Shown here piece by piece: positions 19,985-28,199 of a stretch of 64,000 nucleotides of DNA (its first letter is position 1; every line of letters begins with the position of its first letter). The notes under the pieces are model-generated. The model was given only the letters and a program-made list of their open reading frames with translations, was not told the origin of the DNA and ran no database searches. Origin of the DNA: Chitinophagaceae bacterium (lineage in GTDB: Bacteria; Bacteroidota; Bacteroidia; Chitinophagales; Chitinophagaceae); assembly GCA_027486835.1 (NCBI GenBank), contig JAIXOJ010000036.1:1-64000 (forward strand). The letters run 5' to 3'. The position numbers and the translations under genes were made by a program.

Positions 19985-20227
19985 TGCAATTTATTTTTTC
20001 ATCCATTTTGTACCCATCCATTCTTATCAGATAAACTGACAAGTAAGTCCTCAATTACACATCATGTTCTACATAAGAGAAACAGCGGCTTTTTTTTCTT
20101 GGAATAGCAATAAAATACTACTGGCGGATTACTGTATTTTTTAGCGTTTTGTAATTTCTCTATACTAGAGAGCGTGTAATAAACAGAGTTGTAGAGGGAG
20201 TTGTATATTAAGCTACATGCCAATTTA
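19985..20227. other. Intergenic region downstream of rpoB
   Basis: No gene with recognisable features is seen here; short frames lack similarity or codon character that I can defend. Confidence 0.4.
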
Positions 20228-20398
20228 TTAACAAGTCGTGTCTGGACTATATTCATGTTTTATTACCAAGCCAGCACGAATCATAAGTATTCGCTTTCCC
20301 ATACTTCGTCTCTTTATAGCTTCAATAATGTCTCTTCGCAATGATTGTTGTGTTGATAGTGATGAGACAGTCGCATTGTTAATTCCTTTAAGTTTCAT
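20228..20398 (-). CDS. Possible 56-aa small basic protein
   Basis: A short minus-strand frame starts at ATG 20398 (MKLKGINNATVS) and ends at TAA 20228. It is rich in Lys/Arg (IEAIKRRSMGKRIL) and reads like a small soluble basic protein, but I recognise no family. It lies between the rpoB terminator and the terminator of the OmpA-like gene, on the OmpA strand. Without similarity data it could equally be chance; it is listed because the region is otherwise empty and the frame is free of low-complexity runs. Confidence 0.25.
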   Translation of the reverse strand: MKLKGINNATVSSLSTQQSLRRDIIEAIKRRSMGKRILMIRAGLVIKHEYSPDTTC

Positions 20399-20449
20399 GC
20401 TTATAGATTTTTATGAATTGAAACATTCTAGTGGTAGATGCTTCTAGTA

Positions 20450-20480
20450 AAAAAAAGGCCGTTGAAATCAACGGCCTTGT
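20450..20480 (-). terminator. Terminator of OmpA-like gene
   Basis: AAGGCCGTTGA (20455-20465) pairs with TCAACGGCCTT (20468-20478); on the minus strand the stem is followed by a run of T. It lies about 70 bp after the stop codon of the OmpA family gene. Confidence 0.85.
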
Positions 20481-20546
20481 AAACACACACTAAACACTAA
20501 AATGAAAATTGGATTCTTGATAAGGATATTGGTAAACTATTTTTCT

Positions 20547-22094
20547 TTAGTAAGAAGCTTTTAATTCTACCCTGCGGTTTTTGGCTTTTCCTAATGGAGT
20601 ACGGTTATCGGCAATAGGTTTGGTTTCGCCAAAGCCTGTAGCGGTTATTCTGTTTTCACTAATACCTTTTTTCACCAAGTAGGCTTTTACAGTTTCAGTC
20701 CTATTTTGGGATAAGGTCATGTTTTTGGCATCATCACCCACATTATCGGTATGACCTTGAATTTCTAGATTAGCTGATTCGTACCTAGTAAGAATGGTAG
20801 CGAGAATATCAAGCTGAACCAATGATGCTACTTTCAATTTATCGCTATTGTTTTCAAAAAACAATTTATTACCGATTAATGAAATCCTTTGTACATCTTC
20901 TCTACTAATGTTGGGACAACCCTTGTTGGCAATTAATCCTGCTACCAATGGGCAACGATCGTCTAAATCAGCAACACCATCACCGTCAGTATCTGGACAG
21001 CCTTTCAAACTTGCCACACCAGATTGTTTAGGGCAACGATCTTCTTCATTTACCACACCATCTTTATCATCATCAAGACCACAACCGGAGGCATCTACTT
21101 TATATCCTCTAGGTGTATTGGCACAACGGTCTTCGTTGTCTGCAACACCATCGCCATCGGTATCTGGGCAGCCCTGCATTTTCAATAGACCAGCTACATC
21201 TGGGCAATGGTCATCTGCATCGGCAATACCATCACCATCTTTATCTGGACATCCTTGTAATGATGCCTTACCAGCAACATCTGGGCAATGATCATCTTTA
21301 TCAGCAATGCCATCGTTGTCCCTATCTGGGCAACCATTTAAGGCTAAAGTACCAGCTACATCTGGGCATCCATCCAAGTAATCGGCTACTCCATCTTTGT
21401 CTTTATCCACTGGACAACCTGTTTTGTCAACCGCAATATTGGCGGGTGTGCTAGGACACTTGTCCAAACGATCTGCAACCCCGTCTTTGTCTTCATCTTT
21501 TTTGTTACCAAAATTGAAGGAGAAACCAATGGTATGAAACAGATACATATCGTTTTGACCACCCACTTTTCCATCTCTTATGTCTTCATTAGAGTAAAGA
21601 AAGGTTTCTTGGATCTTAAACATCACCACTGGACTAAGCTTAAAGTTGATACCTGCGCCAAAAGAGGGGGCCGTATAATCCATTTGCTTGTTAGAGATCG
21701 TTAAGTTTTTATCGAACAACATAGCTCCACCGCCCACAAAAAGATAAGGACGAACCACAGAGGCAGGTCCTACAATGTTGAACCTGAAATTGATTAATGC
21801 AGAGGTAATTCCACTAGAGAAATATCCATCTGGACGATTATACCCCACTTTACCTTTTGTGGCCATAAACGACACATCGAAATGGCTGGTAAGATAACGA
21901 GATACGGAGAAACCTCCTAGTGCATTCAAATCGCTCAAAGCATAATCGGCTTTGTAAAATTCACTGCCCAAATCGCCATTGTATTGCGATATACCAGCGT
22001 GAAGGCCGAAGTTCCATTTTTTGTCTTGGGTTTGTGCGTTGGAAACAACCGATAAGATTGTGCAAAAGAATACGAGTGAAAATAACTTTTTCAT
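20547..22094 (-). CDS. OmpA family outer membrane protein with TSP type-3 repeats
   Basis: A 515-aa outer-membrane protein that anchors the envelope to peptidoglycan. It has a signal peptide (MKKLFSLVFFCTILSVVSNA), an N-terminal beta-barrel-like domain of about 180 residues, then about seven calcium-binding thrombospondin type-3 repeats (DKDGVADRLDKCP, DTDGDGVADNEDRC and similar, about residues 205-395), and a C-terminal OmpA peptidoglycan-binding domain (LEIQGHTDNVGDDAKNMTLS followed by QNRTETVKAYL, ending RRVELKASY). ATG 22094 is chosen because it begins the signal peptide; the upstream in-frame ATG at 22172 would bury it. The gene is monocistronic with its own terminator. Calcium dependence and peptidoglycan binding are family knowledge. 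Confidence 0.93.
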   Translation of the reverse strand: MKKLFSLVFFCTILSVVSNAQTQDKKWNFGLHAGISQYNGDLGSEFYKADYALSDLNALGGFSVSRYLTSHFDVSFMATKGKVGYNRPDGYFSSGITSALINFRFNIVGPASVVRPYLFVGGGAMLFDKNLTISNKQMDYTAPSFGAGINFKLSPVVMFKIQETFLYSNEDIRDGKVGGQNDMYLFHTIGFSFNFGNKKDEDKDGVADRLDKCPSTPANIAVDKTGCPVDKDKDGVADYLDGCPDVAGTLALNGCPDRDNDGIADKDDHCPDVAGKASLQGCPDKDGDGIADADDHCPDVAGLLKMQGCPDTDGDGVADNEDRCANTPRGYKVDASGCGLDDDKDGVVNEEDRCPKQSGVASLKGCPDTDGDGVADLDDRCPLVAGLIANKGCPNISREDVQRISLIGNKLFFENNSDKLKVASLVQLDILATILTRYESANLEIQGHTDNVGDDAKNMTLSQNRTETVKAYLVKKGISENRITATGFGETKPIADNRTPLGKAKNRRVELKASY

Positions 22095-22271
22095 GTTGTA
22101 AAAATAATTGTAAGGGTTTTTCACAGCGAGATTGCTGTGAAAAAACGGCACCGCTTTAAGCGAGTAGTACAAGACTCAATTCACCGTTTTTGTACCAAAA
22201 AATTGAAGAGATAATTTGGGGTTGATTTCTATAGGATATTGGCTATCAATTTCAAAGAATAATCTGTAATG

Positions 22272-22360
22272 GGTGCATAAAAGTGTTTCATTTTCCCCTC
22301 GCCTTTCGAAGAGAGGTTGGGATGAGGTTTAACTAATGACTGCGAAAAACTTTTATGCAC
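22272..22360. repeat. ~90-bp interspersed palindromic element, copy B
   Basis: Starts GGTGCATAAAAGTGTTTC and ends GCGAAAAACTTTTATGCAC, with the CCCCTCGCC...GAGAGGTTGGGATGAGG core. It matches copy A across its length with scattered substitutions and lies upstream of the OmpA-like gene. Confidence 0.75.
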
Positions 22361-22834
22361 TCTACTTTATAACTTCTTTGTAAAAATTCGGTTTCTGGAT
22401 ACTCGGGCTACAATTCCCCCTCTCGAGGGGTGCCCGTAGGGCTGGGTGGTAATTTCGCACAAGTTATACAACTAGGAAACTTTGGCCGCCCCAAAGTCAC
22501 CCTCTTTAATTAGCTAGGCGGTAGAGGGTAGGTTTTAGTTAACAATTAAATGCTCCCTCCACTCGCTACTAACTATTCAGTTGTAATAATCTTTCAAGGT
22601 TTAGCACTTACTAGCTGTTTACAAAAGGGATTACTAAACAAGCCGCTGTTCTGATTTGAAGTTCAAGACTCTAGGGAAATCAATAGGATATGGGTGGGTT
22701 TGCAAACAAACTTTTGGCATCAAAATAAGAAGGTATGATATCTGAAAATGGCGGACAGAAGGGGGTATTGGTTAACCATCTTTTAGTTACCATGGGGTGG
22801 GTAATTGCTCTATTCACCTTTATCAGTACCATCT
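22361..22834. other. Non-coding DNA with repeat relics
   Basis: No gene is seen. It contains short inverted pieces (CCCCTCTCGAGGGG near 22416; ACCCTCT/AGAGGGT near 22500-22528) that look like worn cores of the same palindromic repeat family. Confidence 0.4.
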
Positions 22835-22925
22835 GGATGCATAAACCTTTTTCGATTTGCCCCTCGCCTTTGGAGAGGGGAAGTGTGAGGTTTAACTATT
22901 AGCTGCGAAAAATTGATATGCACCC
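22835..22925. repeat. ~90-bp interspersed palindromic element, copy C
   Basis: Begins GGATGCATAAACCTTTTTCG and ends GCTGCGAAAAATTGATATGC, with core CCCCTCGCCTTTGGAGAGGGG. It is more diverged at the ends than copy A but keeps the strong inner stem CCCCTC/GAGGGG. Confidence 0.7.
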
Positions 22926-22991
22926 TACCTTCTTTATTTTGAATGCAGCAGGACAACCTATTACATTGCCGTTATCAACAGAAAGGGGGAG

Positions 22992-23453
22992 CTATTTCTT
23001 TTTATTATTGGTATGCGTAAAGTTTTTTAATGCAGAACCTAAACCATCCATGTCTTTATTAAACTCAACTTTAAACGTTTCCCAATCGGTTTTCCCAGCG
23101 GGATAATTATCCATCCGATATTGGAGGTTTTTGTTTTTTTGTTCTAGCGTATCCACACTTCTGGAATAAGAATCGTAGGCATTATTACCATTCTTGCGCT
23201 GTTTAGATTTTAGCTCAATAATTAAAATTTCATTGTCCTTAATCTTAATTTCCGATTCTTTCTTAAAGATTTTCCATTCATCTTCATTAGCCTGATGCAC
23301 TGCTTTTGCAGTAGAATCTTTTATTTCGGTCGATAAATCGTTCTTGGCTTCTTGAACGTTTTCTTTAGCGGCTTCTACCTTTTCGGAAGAAGACGAACAA
23401 CTGCTGCCGAACATAATAATGGCAGCACTACATACTAGGATTGACTTTTTCAT
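22992..23453 (-). CDS. Hypothetical lipoprotein, coiled-coil
   Basis: A 153-aa predicted lipoprotein with a signal sequence and lipobox ending at C19 (IIMFGSSC). After a serine-rich linker it has a charged helical stretch (KVEAAKENVQEAKNDLSTEI, IKIKDNEILIIELKSKQRK) likely to form a coiled coil. The C-terminal part contains YPAGKTDWETFKVEFNKDMD. I do not recognise a named family. It lies near a CsbD-like gene on the same strand, which may point to an envelope or general stress role, but spacing (118 bp) does not prove co-transcription. Frame and signal are clear; function is unknown. Confidence 0.75.
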   Translation of the reverse strand: MKKSILVCSAAIIMFGSSCSSSSEKVEAAKENVQEAKNDLSTEIKDSTAKAVHQANEDEWKIFKKESEIKIKDNEILIIELKSKQRKNGNNAYDSYSRSVDTLEQKNKNLQYRMDNYPAGKTDWETFKVEFNKDMDGLGSALKNFTHTNNKKK

Positions 23454-23571
23454 AAGTTTAATTTATCAGTGGGTTTGTAAATTTTTCATTTCAGTTAGCC
23501 AAGTACTACTTGCAACCTGTATTGGATTTAAAACAGGGGCTTTAATCAAAACGTTTTTAGGAATAGAAGGC

Positions 23572-23757
23572 TTATAGGGTATTCATCAATTGGGTTAATT
23601 CCTCTTTTGTTTTGCCCAATTTTATCTCCAATTTGCCCAGCATCTCATCTTTTTTTCCTTCCTCATATAGCAGGTCATCTGAAGTTAGATAGGCAAAATA
23701 TTGTTTCAATTTTCCTTTTTGTTCCTCCCAGTTGCCCTTTAATTCTGTTTTATTCAT
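23572..23757 (-). CDS. CsbD-like small stress protein
   Basis: A 61-aa protein beginning MNKTELKGNWEEQKGKLKQ, the characteristic CsbD-family opening (two-helix, highly charged, Trp in the first helix), followed by DDLLYEEGKKDEMLGKLEIKLGKTKEEL. CsbD-like proteins are small, soluble and often induced by general stress; their biochemical role is not established. The gene is upstream of the lipoprotein gene on the same strand. Confidence 0.82.
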   Translation of the reverse strand: MNKTELKGNWEEQKGKLKQYFAYLTSDDLLYEEGKKDEMLGKLEIKLGKTKEELTQLMNTL

Positions 23758-24278
23758 AGGTTTTAGTTAAAGTGTGGATGTATTTCCATTTGGTAAAGGT
23801 GGGTTAAAACCATACTTACTGCATTACACTTGAAGTGCTAAGTGTTGCATTTATCCCACATTGTCCAAAATGTTACCTAGTTTACTCTAAGTGTTACAAT
23901 GGGGGAGTAGTGTTTTCGCTTTAAAGTGGATACATACATTTTATACAGGGTCGGAACGCTATATCGGGGATAAAAAGGCTAAAGGACTTTATAGTTTACC
24001 AGACTCTCCCCTTTTTTAATTCCCTGATTTATACCGTTTAATTAAAAATGAAAGGGGTAAGAATTAGATTCTGGGGTTTAGGTATTATCGGGTGCATAAA
24101 AGTTTTTCGTTTTGCCACTCGCCTTTCGGTCTGTGGTTAGGGTGAGGTTTAACTAATAACTGAGAATAACGTTTATGTACCCTTATCATCTCAAATTGCA
24201 CTGATGGTTACTTGCTGAGTTTTATAGTTCAACAAGGTTAACCACCCCCATTATTAGCCTATTCCTAAGGCGAAAGCG
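23758..24278. other. Intergenic region with repeat copy D
   Basis: About 520 bp. Apart from the palindromic element at 24090-24182 I see no gene or site. Confidence 0.4.
24090..24182. repeat. ~90-bp interspersed palindromic element, copy D
   Basis: Starts GGGTGCATAAAAGTTTTTCG and ends near GTTTATGTACCC; the core GCCACTCGCCTTTCGG and GGTGAGGTTTAACTAATAAC matches the other copies. The right end has several substitutions (TGAGAATAACG instead of TGCGAAAAAC). Confidence 0.72.
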
Positions 24279-24755
24279 CTAATAAACAAGCCTTCTCAAT
24301 ATAAACAAAGTGATTACCCCCATCAACACAAACACAAAAAGATAAATGGCCAAGTAGCGGCCTAAGCTGAAATCAGAATCCAAAATACGCTTGGGTATCG
24401 CCCGATAATAAAATGGTACTACTGTACCCAAGCGGCTACCTATATTATTGTCAGTTGTTTGCGAAGCCGTTTTGTAGTCCTCAATCTGCTGCCCCATGTC
24501 GTCTGGGTTGGTATAGTTGATAACCTCGGTAAGTGGGTTAATGGATTTGATGTCATTTTTAATACCCATAGTAATATGGCTGCCCAAAATCACCAAATTG
24601 GTTAACTTATTCACGCGTTTTAAACACAATTCTTTTTGGTAAAACGACGCAATGTTTACATACCTACCAAAACGCCTGTAGAGGTACAAACGCAACTTCA
24701 TAACGGCGATTCTGTCACTATCAAGAATAAACAAGTTGATTGAACTAGCTTCCAT
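24279..24755 (-). CDS. Degenerate receiver-like protein with C-terminal membrane anchor
   Basis: A 158-aa protein. The N-terminal part (SSINLFILDSDRIAVMKLRLYLYRRFG, about 4-32, then LTNLVILGSHITMGIKNDIKSINPLTEVI) follows the beta-alpha pattern of a CheY-type receiver, but the phospho-acceptor position has no clear aspartate (LVILGSHITM) and the conserved lysine region is missing. The C-terminus is a single hydrophobic helix (YLAIYLFVFVLMGVITLFIL) followed by RR. I have seen similar short receiver-plus-helix proteins in Chitinophagaceae, so the family link is from memory. ATG 24755 (MEASSIN) is preferred to 24968 because the upstream extension lacks domain character. A phosphorylation-independent or inactive role is inferred. 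Confidence 0.6.
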   Translation of the reverse strand: MEASSINLFILDSDRIAVMKLRLYLYRRFGRYVNIASFYQKELCLKRVNKLTNLVILGSHITMGIKNDIKSINPLTEVINYTNPDDMGQQIEDYKTASQTTDNNIGSRLGTVVPFYYRAIPKRILDSDFSLGRYLAIYLFVFVLMGVITLFILRRLVY

Positions 24756-25088
24756 TTTTTTAATTTTTTTAGTAAGAAAATTCACTTTCAAGTACACCCC
24801 CTCCTTACGCCTACTAGCCACCACCAAAGGAGGCAACACCACATCATAAACACCAAGTTTTTTGATAGGAAAAACACCTTTAAAACATTCTACTGGATAC
24901 ATGGGCGTGAGGTAAGTAAAATAAATACGGAGGATAATAAAATGACTTACACAAAGGTCACTTAACATCCCCCCGAACGATTACATGCCTGCTTCAAATA
25001 CTTGCATCATGCCCACAATGGGTAATGATTTGCAGGTAACCCGTAATTATAGTACGCATCTGCAATAAAAGCGGTGGTATTTGCGAAA
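24756..25088. other. Junction region left of defence island
   Basis: No gene is supported. The last part directly abuts the truncated left copy of the 300-bp direct repeat, so the left edge of the island is around 25000-25090. Confidence 0.4.
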
Positions 25089-25390
25089 GCAAAAGCGTAC
25101 CGAATAAATAAAGATGCAGAGAATACATTTAATGAAGAATTGGCTAAATATGGAATGGTGAAAGAATAATCGAGATTTAATGCAAATAAGCAGTCTAAAA
25201 TGACAATTTACATATTCCATATTCTTTTTTTCACAGTTCCAAATATTCTCTTTCTTTTGTGATATTGCTTTTAAGGCAATGGCTTTAAGTTTCCGAATAG
25301 TTGCTAGCTGATGGAGAAAGGCTTATCTATATTGATTTGTTTGCGGACACTAAGGGTCTTATTAAAAAGGTTTGTTCGACAGGGTATTAA
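25089..25390 (+). repeat. Left copy of ~300-bp direct repeat (gene remnants)
   Basis: This stretch matches 26409-26709 at a constant offset of 1320 bp for about 250 bp with no net indel, roughly 85% identical by eye. It encodes the last ~26 residues of a relative of the 202-aa protein (AYRINKDAENTFNEELAKYG, then stop), the same intergenic segment, and the first codons of a C5 methyltransferase gene that quickly loses frame. It is therefore a fossil of the same gene order. Confidence 0.85.
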
Positions 25391-25437
25391 TTTTAGTAAA
25401 TAAGGGGGTTGTTCGTATAAAAAATTGGCAATAAAAT

Positions 25438-25884
25438 ATGTATTTGAATGCAATAACGCCCCCAAAGTATCTGTTTCGAGGCACTACTGAGAACTACAGG
25501 GGAAATAAAATTGCACAAGAAATGCCGGTAACTTGTACTTCTGAAAGCCCTTTTATAGCTTATCTTTTTGCTAAGGAAGCTGAAAAGTACGGTAGGGCAG
25601 TGATCCTTGTTTTTGACACAATGCAATTAAATGACTGTATTTATCCAATGGGAAATACTAGACAGAACAAAGAAATGGAGTTTGTATTAAATATCAAACC
25701 CATAGATGCTTTTGGAAAGGCAATTAGCATTATTGATTGCCAACAATTTAATAACATAATCATTGAACTTGGATTTGACTTGTCTAAATTCGTCAAGCTT
25801 GAGCTACATTCAAGGTACGAAGCGGTGAAAAAACCTTCTGAAAAAGAATTAAATCTTATAATTGATAAAATTTTGAAGCTATGA
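25438..25884 (+). CDS. Putative small ADP-ribosyltransferase-fold protein
   Basis: A 148-aa protein of unknown family. The order of motifs fits an R-S-E type ADP-ribosyltransferase: R14 in YLFRGTTENY, a Thr/Ser strand T34-S35-E36-S37 in VTCTSESPFIAYLFAKEAE, and an E-x-E pair E79/E81 in NKEMEFVL. Segment lengths between them are compatible with a minimal ART domain and nothing else fits in 148 residues. It overlaps the next gene by 4 bp (ATGA), so the two are co-translated. It opens a defence island and is bracketed by a direct repeat, which suits a toxin or effector. The ART call rests only on motif order; a structure prediction could overturn it. Confidence 0.45.
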   Translation: MYLNAITPPKYLFRGTTENYRGNKIAQEMPVTCTSESPFIAYLFAKEAEKYGRAVILVFDTMQLNDCIYPMGNTRQNKEMEFVLNIKPIDAFGKAISIIDCQQFNNIIIELGFDLSKFVKLELHSRYEAVKKPSEKELNLIIDKILKL

Positions 25885-26489
25885 GTTCATTCAAACTATA
25901 CCTGCAAGGTTATGAGGCTACAAAAAACATGATGATGTCCGATTTTAAAATCGACAAACACCACCCTAAAAATTATTTGGTCTTGTTTGCCTCACAATCT
26001 AATGAAGAAATAAAAGTAGGGGAGGAAATTAGGACTATTACCCATAAAAATAAGTTATGGTCTGTAAGATTGAAAATAATAAGTGTATCTATTGGTTTTG
26101 GGAAACCAATAGATCTGATTCCAAAGGGGTATAAATCAGCCATTTTAGTGAAAGGAAGTTTGGTAGATATTGCTACGATTCAAAATAGTTTGCCTTGTGT
26201 GAATGGGTGGGGGGAAAGCGATAAAGATTTTATTGCTATTGACAGTATTACTAAACCTATAAGGGCTAACAAACAACCGAACACAAAGAACATTGTAACA
26301 GGCCATTATGGCTATGTACAAATAATAGGAAAGAAATTTGGCGTCACAACGATAAAATCACCAGTTAAGAACATAAATGGCTCTAATCATACAAATCCAT
26401 CATTAAGTGCAAAAGCGTACCGAATAAAAAAAGATGCACAGAATACATTTAATGAAGAATTGGCTAAATATAGAATGGTGAAAGAATAA
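25881..26489 (+). CDS. Unknown 202-aa partner of ART-like gene
   Basis: I do not recognise this protein. It is soluble, mixed alpha/beta in appearance, with YLVLFASQSNEEIKVGEEIR, LWSVRLKIISVSIGFGKPID, GYKSAILVKGSLVDIATIQ and a conserved-looking PCVNGWGESDKDFIAIDSIT, and a helical Lys-rich tail (AYRIKKDAQNTFNEELAKYR). The start ATG overlaps the stop of the ART-like gene (ATGA), which indicates a two-gene operon. A second, truncated copy of its tail at 25089-25168 keeps the frame, so the protein family existed at this site more than once and was under coding constraint. It may be an antitoxin, immunity or partner protein; that is inference from position only. Confidence 0.7.
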   Translation: MSSFKLYLQGYEATKNMMMSDFKIDKHHPKNYLVLFASQSNEEIKVGEEIRTITHKNKLWSVRLKIISVSIGFGKPIDLIPKGYKSAILVKGSLVDIATIQNSLPCVNGWGESDKDFIAIDSITKPIRANKQPNTKNIVTGHYGYVQIIGKKFGVTTIKSPVKNINGSNHTNPSLSAKAYRIKKDAQNTFNEELAKYRMVKE

Positions 26490-26709
26490 TCAAGAATTAC
26501 CGCAAATAAGCAGTCTAAAAAAATATTTTACATAAACAGTATTCTTTTTTTCGCATTTCCAAATATTCTCTTTCTTTTGCTGTATTGCTGATAAAGCAAT
26601 TGTTTTAAATTTCCTTTAATTGCTAATTGATGGGTAAAGTGCTTAACTATATTGATTTGTTTGCGGGCGCAGGGGGCTTGTCGGAAGGATTTGTTCGGCA
26701 GGGTTTTAG
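26409..26709 (+). repeat. Right copy of ~300-bp direct repeat
   Basis: Covers the 3' end of the 202-aa gene, the 140-bp spacer and the first ~80 bp of the cytosine methyltransferase gene. It is paired with 25089-25390. Confidence 0.85.
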
Positions 26710-27238
26710 AGCGGTGGCGCATGTGGAAATGAATAAAGAGGCTTGCGACACATTGGTAACTAGGGCTGCATATTATAATTTGAAGGAAAATAGCTGCATT
26801 GATAATTATTGGGATTATCTAAAAGGGAACATCTCAAAGAATGCCTTTTTGAGCAAACTCCCGAGAGAACTAGTGAATACGGAAATTAATAGTGAAATTT
26901 CTGAGAATTCGATTGGTGGTATTTTTGAAAAAATTGATGCATTGAAAAAGGATGATGCCATTGATGTAATTATCGGTGGCCCACCTTGCCAAGCTTATTC
27001 TTTAGTTGGCAGAAGTCGTGACCCAAATAAAATGGAAGGCGACAAACGAAGTTATTAGTTACAATACTATGGTAAATTTTTAGTAAAGTATAAAACTAAA
27101 TATTTCGTTTCCGAAAATGTTCTGGGTTTGCTAACAGCAGGCAATCAAATGTGTTTGAAGTATAATGATTTACCAAAGCGATTGCACACACACAATAATT
27201 TGGGTAAGGATTGGCTCTATTCTAAATTTAGATATTAA
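26630..27238 (+). pseudogene. C5 cytosine methyltransferase, inactivated
   Basis: The first 142 codons are a good C5 DNA methyltransferase N-terminus: motif I YIDLFAGAGGLSEGF, motif IV with the catalytic cysteine GGPPCQAYS, and RSRDPNKMEGDKRSY. An in-frame TAG at 27056-27058 interrupts it, and the same frame then continues as LQYYGKFLVKYKTKYFVSEN with the ENV-type motif VI, ending at TAA 27236-27238. Motifs VIII-X and the whole target-recognition domain (about 200 residues) are missing. It is thus both nonsense-mutated and deleted. The start is ATG 26630; TTG one codon upstream is less likely. An intact methyltransferase of another subtype follows, probably the replacement. Confidence 0.85.
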
Positions 27239-27298
27239 ATTAATCATTAACCAAATCCTGGCTTTCACTAGAATTTAAAATGAAAACAATTGAAAGGT

Positions 27299-28186
27299 AT
27301 GTATCGACCAACAGCAAAAGGATATTTCTCAGGATGTGGAGGAATGGAAATTGGTATTATGAATGCGGGTGTTGATGTTATTCAATCGCTTGATTTAGAC
27401 CCTGAAGCAGTAGCTTGTCTAAATGCAAATCGACATTATTTTGGACATTCTATTTTAAAAGAGGATATAAAAAATAAAACAGTTTTAGAACAAGAAAAAA
27501 CAGACATAATTATAGGAACTTATCCTTGCACAAAATATTCAACCATTGCTGACCTTCACGGAACAAGAACTGGCGATGATTTGTTTCTTCACTTTTTCAG
27601 ACATATTGCATTAGAAAGGCCTGAGATGTATATTGTGGAGAATGTACCTGGAATGAAAAAGTTTAAAGTTGTGATGGAAGCGATGACTAAACTGCCTGAT
27701 TATTACGTAAATATTTTTTGTCCAGTAGATGCAGCTTTGTGGCTACCCCAAAGAAGAAAAAGATTGATATTAGTTGGAACAAAGAAAAGATTCTGTATTT
27801 GTGAACCAAGTAATTCAGGTTTTAAGCCATCATTGAAAGATATTCTTGAGGTAAATCCTGATGTTGAAATACCTGACTATGTTTTCCATAGGATTAATGG
27901 TAAATATAGAGACCTTCCAATTATTGTTGATCCAGAAAACTCTAGTGCAATTGCACCAACTTGTATAGCACATTACTCTAAAGATTTAGGAACTCGATTA
28001 GTAAAGGATAAAAATTCAAAATTTGGTGTTAGACCTTTCTCAATTAGAGAATATGCAAGGTTACAAGGGTTTCCAGATGACTTTAATTTTGAAAATAAGA
28101 GAAGTTCGTACAGATTAATTGGAAATGCTGTTCCCGTTCAAATGGGGGAATGGGTTGGAAAAGAAGCAATGAAATATTTTAATTAA
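27299..28186 (+). CDS. C5 cytosine DNA methyltransferase of HNH R-M system
   Basis: A 295-aa modification methyltransferase that methylates cytosine C5. Motifs in order are motif I YFSGCGGMEIGI (9-20), motif IV GTYPCTKYST with catalytic C77, motif VI YIVENVPG (ENV 114-116), motif VIII PQRRKRLILVG, then a short target region, motif IX RPFSIREYARLQGFPD and motif X IGNAVPVQMG. The set is complete, though TYPCTKYS replaces the common GGPPCQ. ATG 27299 is chosen; TTG 27290 is also in frame. The HNH nuclease gene begins 14 bp after the stop, a standard M-R pair. The recognition sequence cannot be read from the protein. Confidence 0.92.
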   Translation: MYRPTAKGYFSGCGGMEIGIMNAGVDVIQSLDLDPEAVACLNANRHYFGHSILKEDIKNKTVLEQEKTDIIIGTYPCTKYSTIADLHGTRTGDDLFLHFFRHIALERPEMYIVENVPGMKKFKVVMEAMTKLPDYYVNIFCPVDAALWLPQRRKRLILVGTKKRFCICEPSNSGFKPSLKDILEVNPDVEIPDYVFHRINGKYRDLPIIVDPENSSAIAPTCIAHYSKDLGTRLVKDKNSKFGVRPFSIREYARLQGFPDDFNFENKRSSYRLIGNAVPVQMGEWVGKEAMKYFN

Positions 28187-28199
28187 AAATAAAATTATA

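Noticed and set aside
25393-25626. Minus-strand frame opposite the ART-like gene
   Set aside because: It has no family character and is explained as a shadow of the plus-strand gene, which has an overlapping partner and clear coding pattern.
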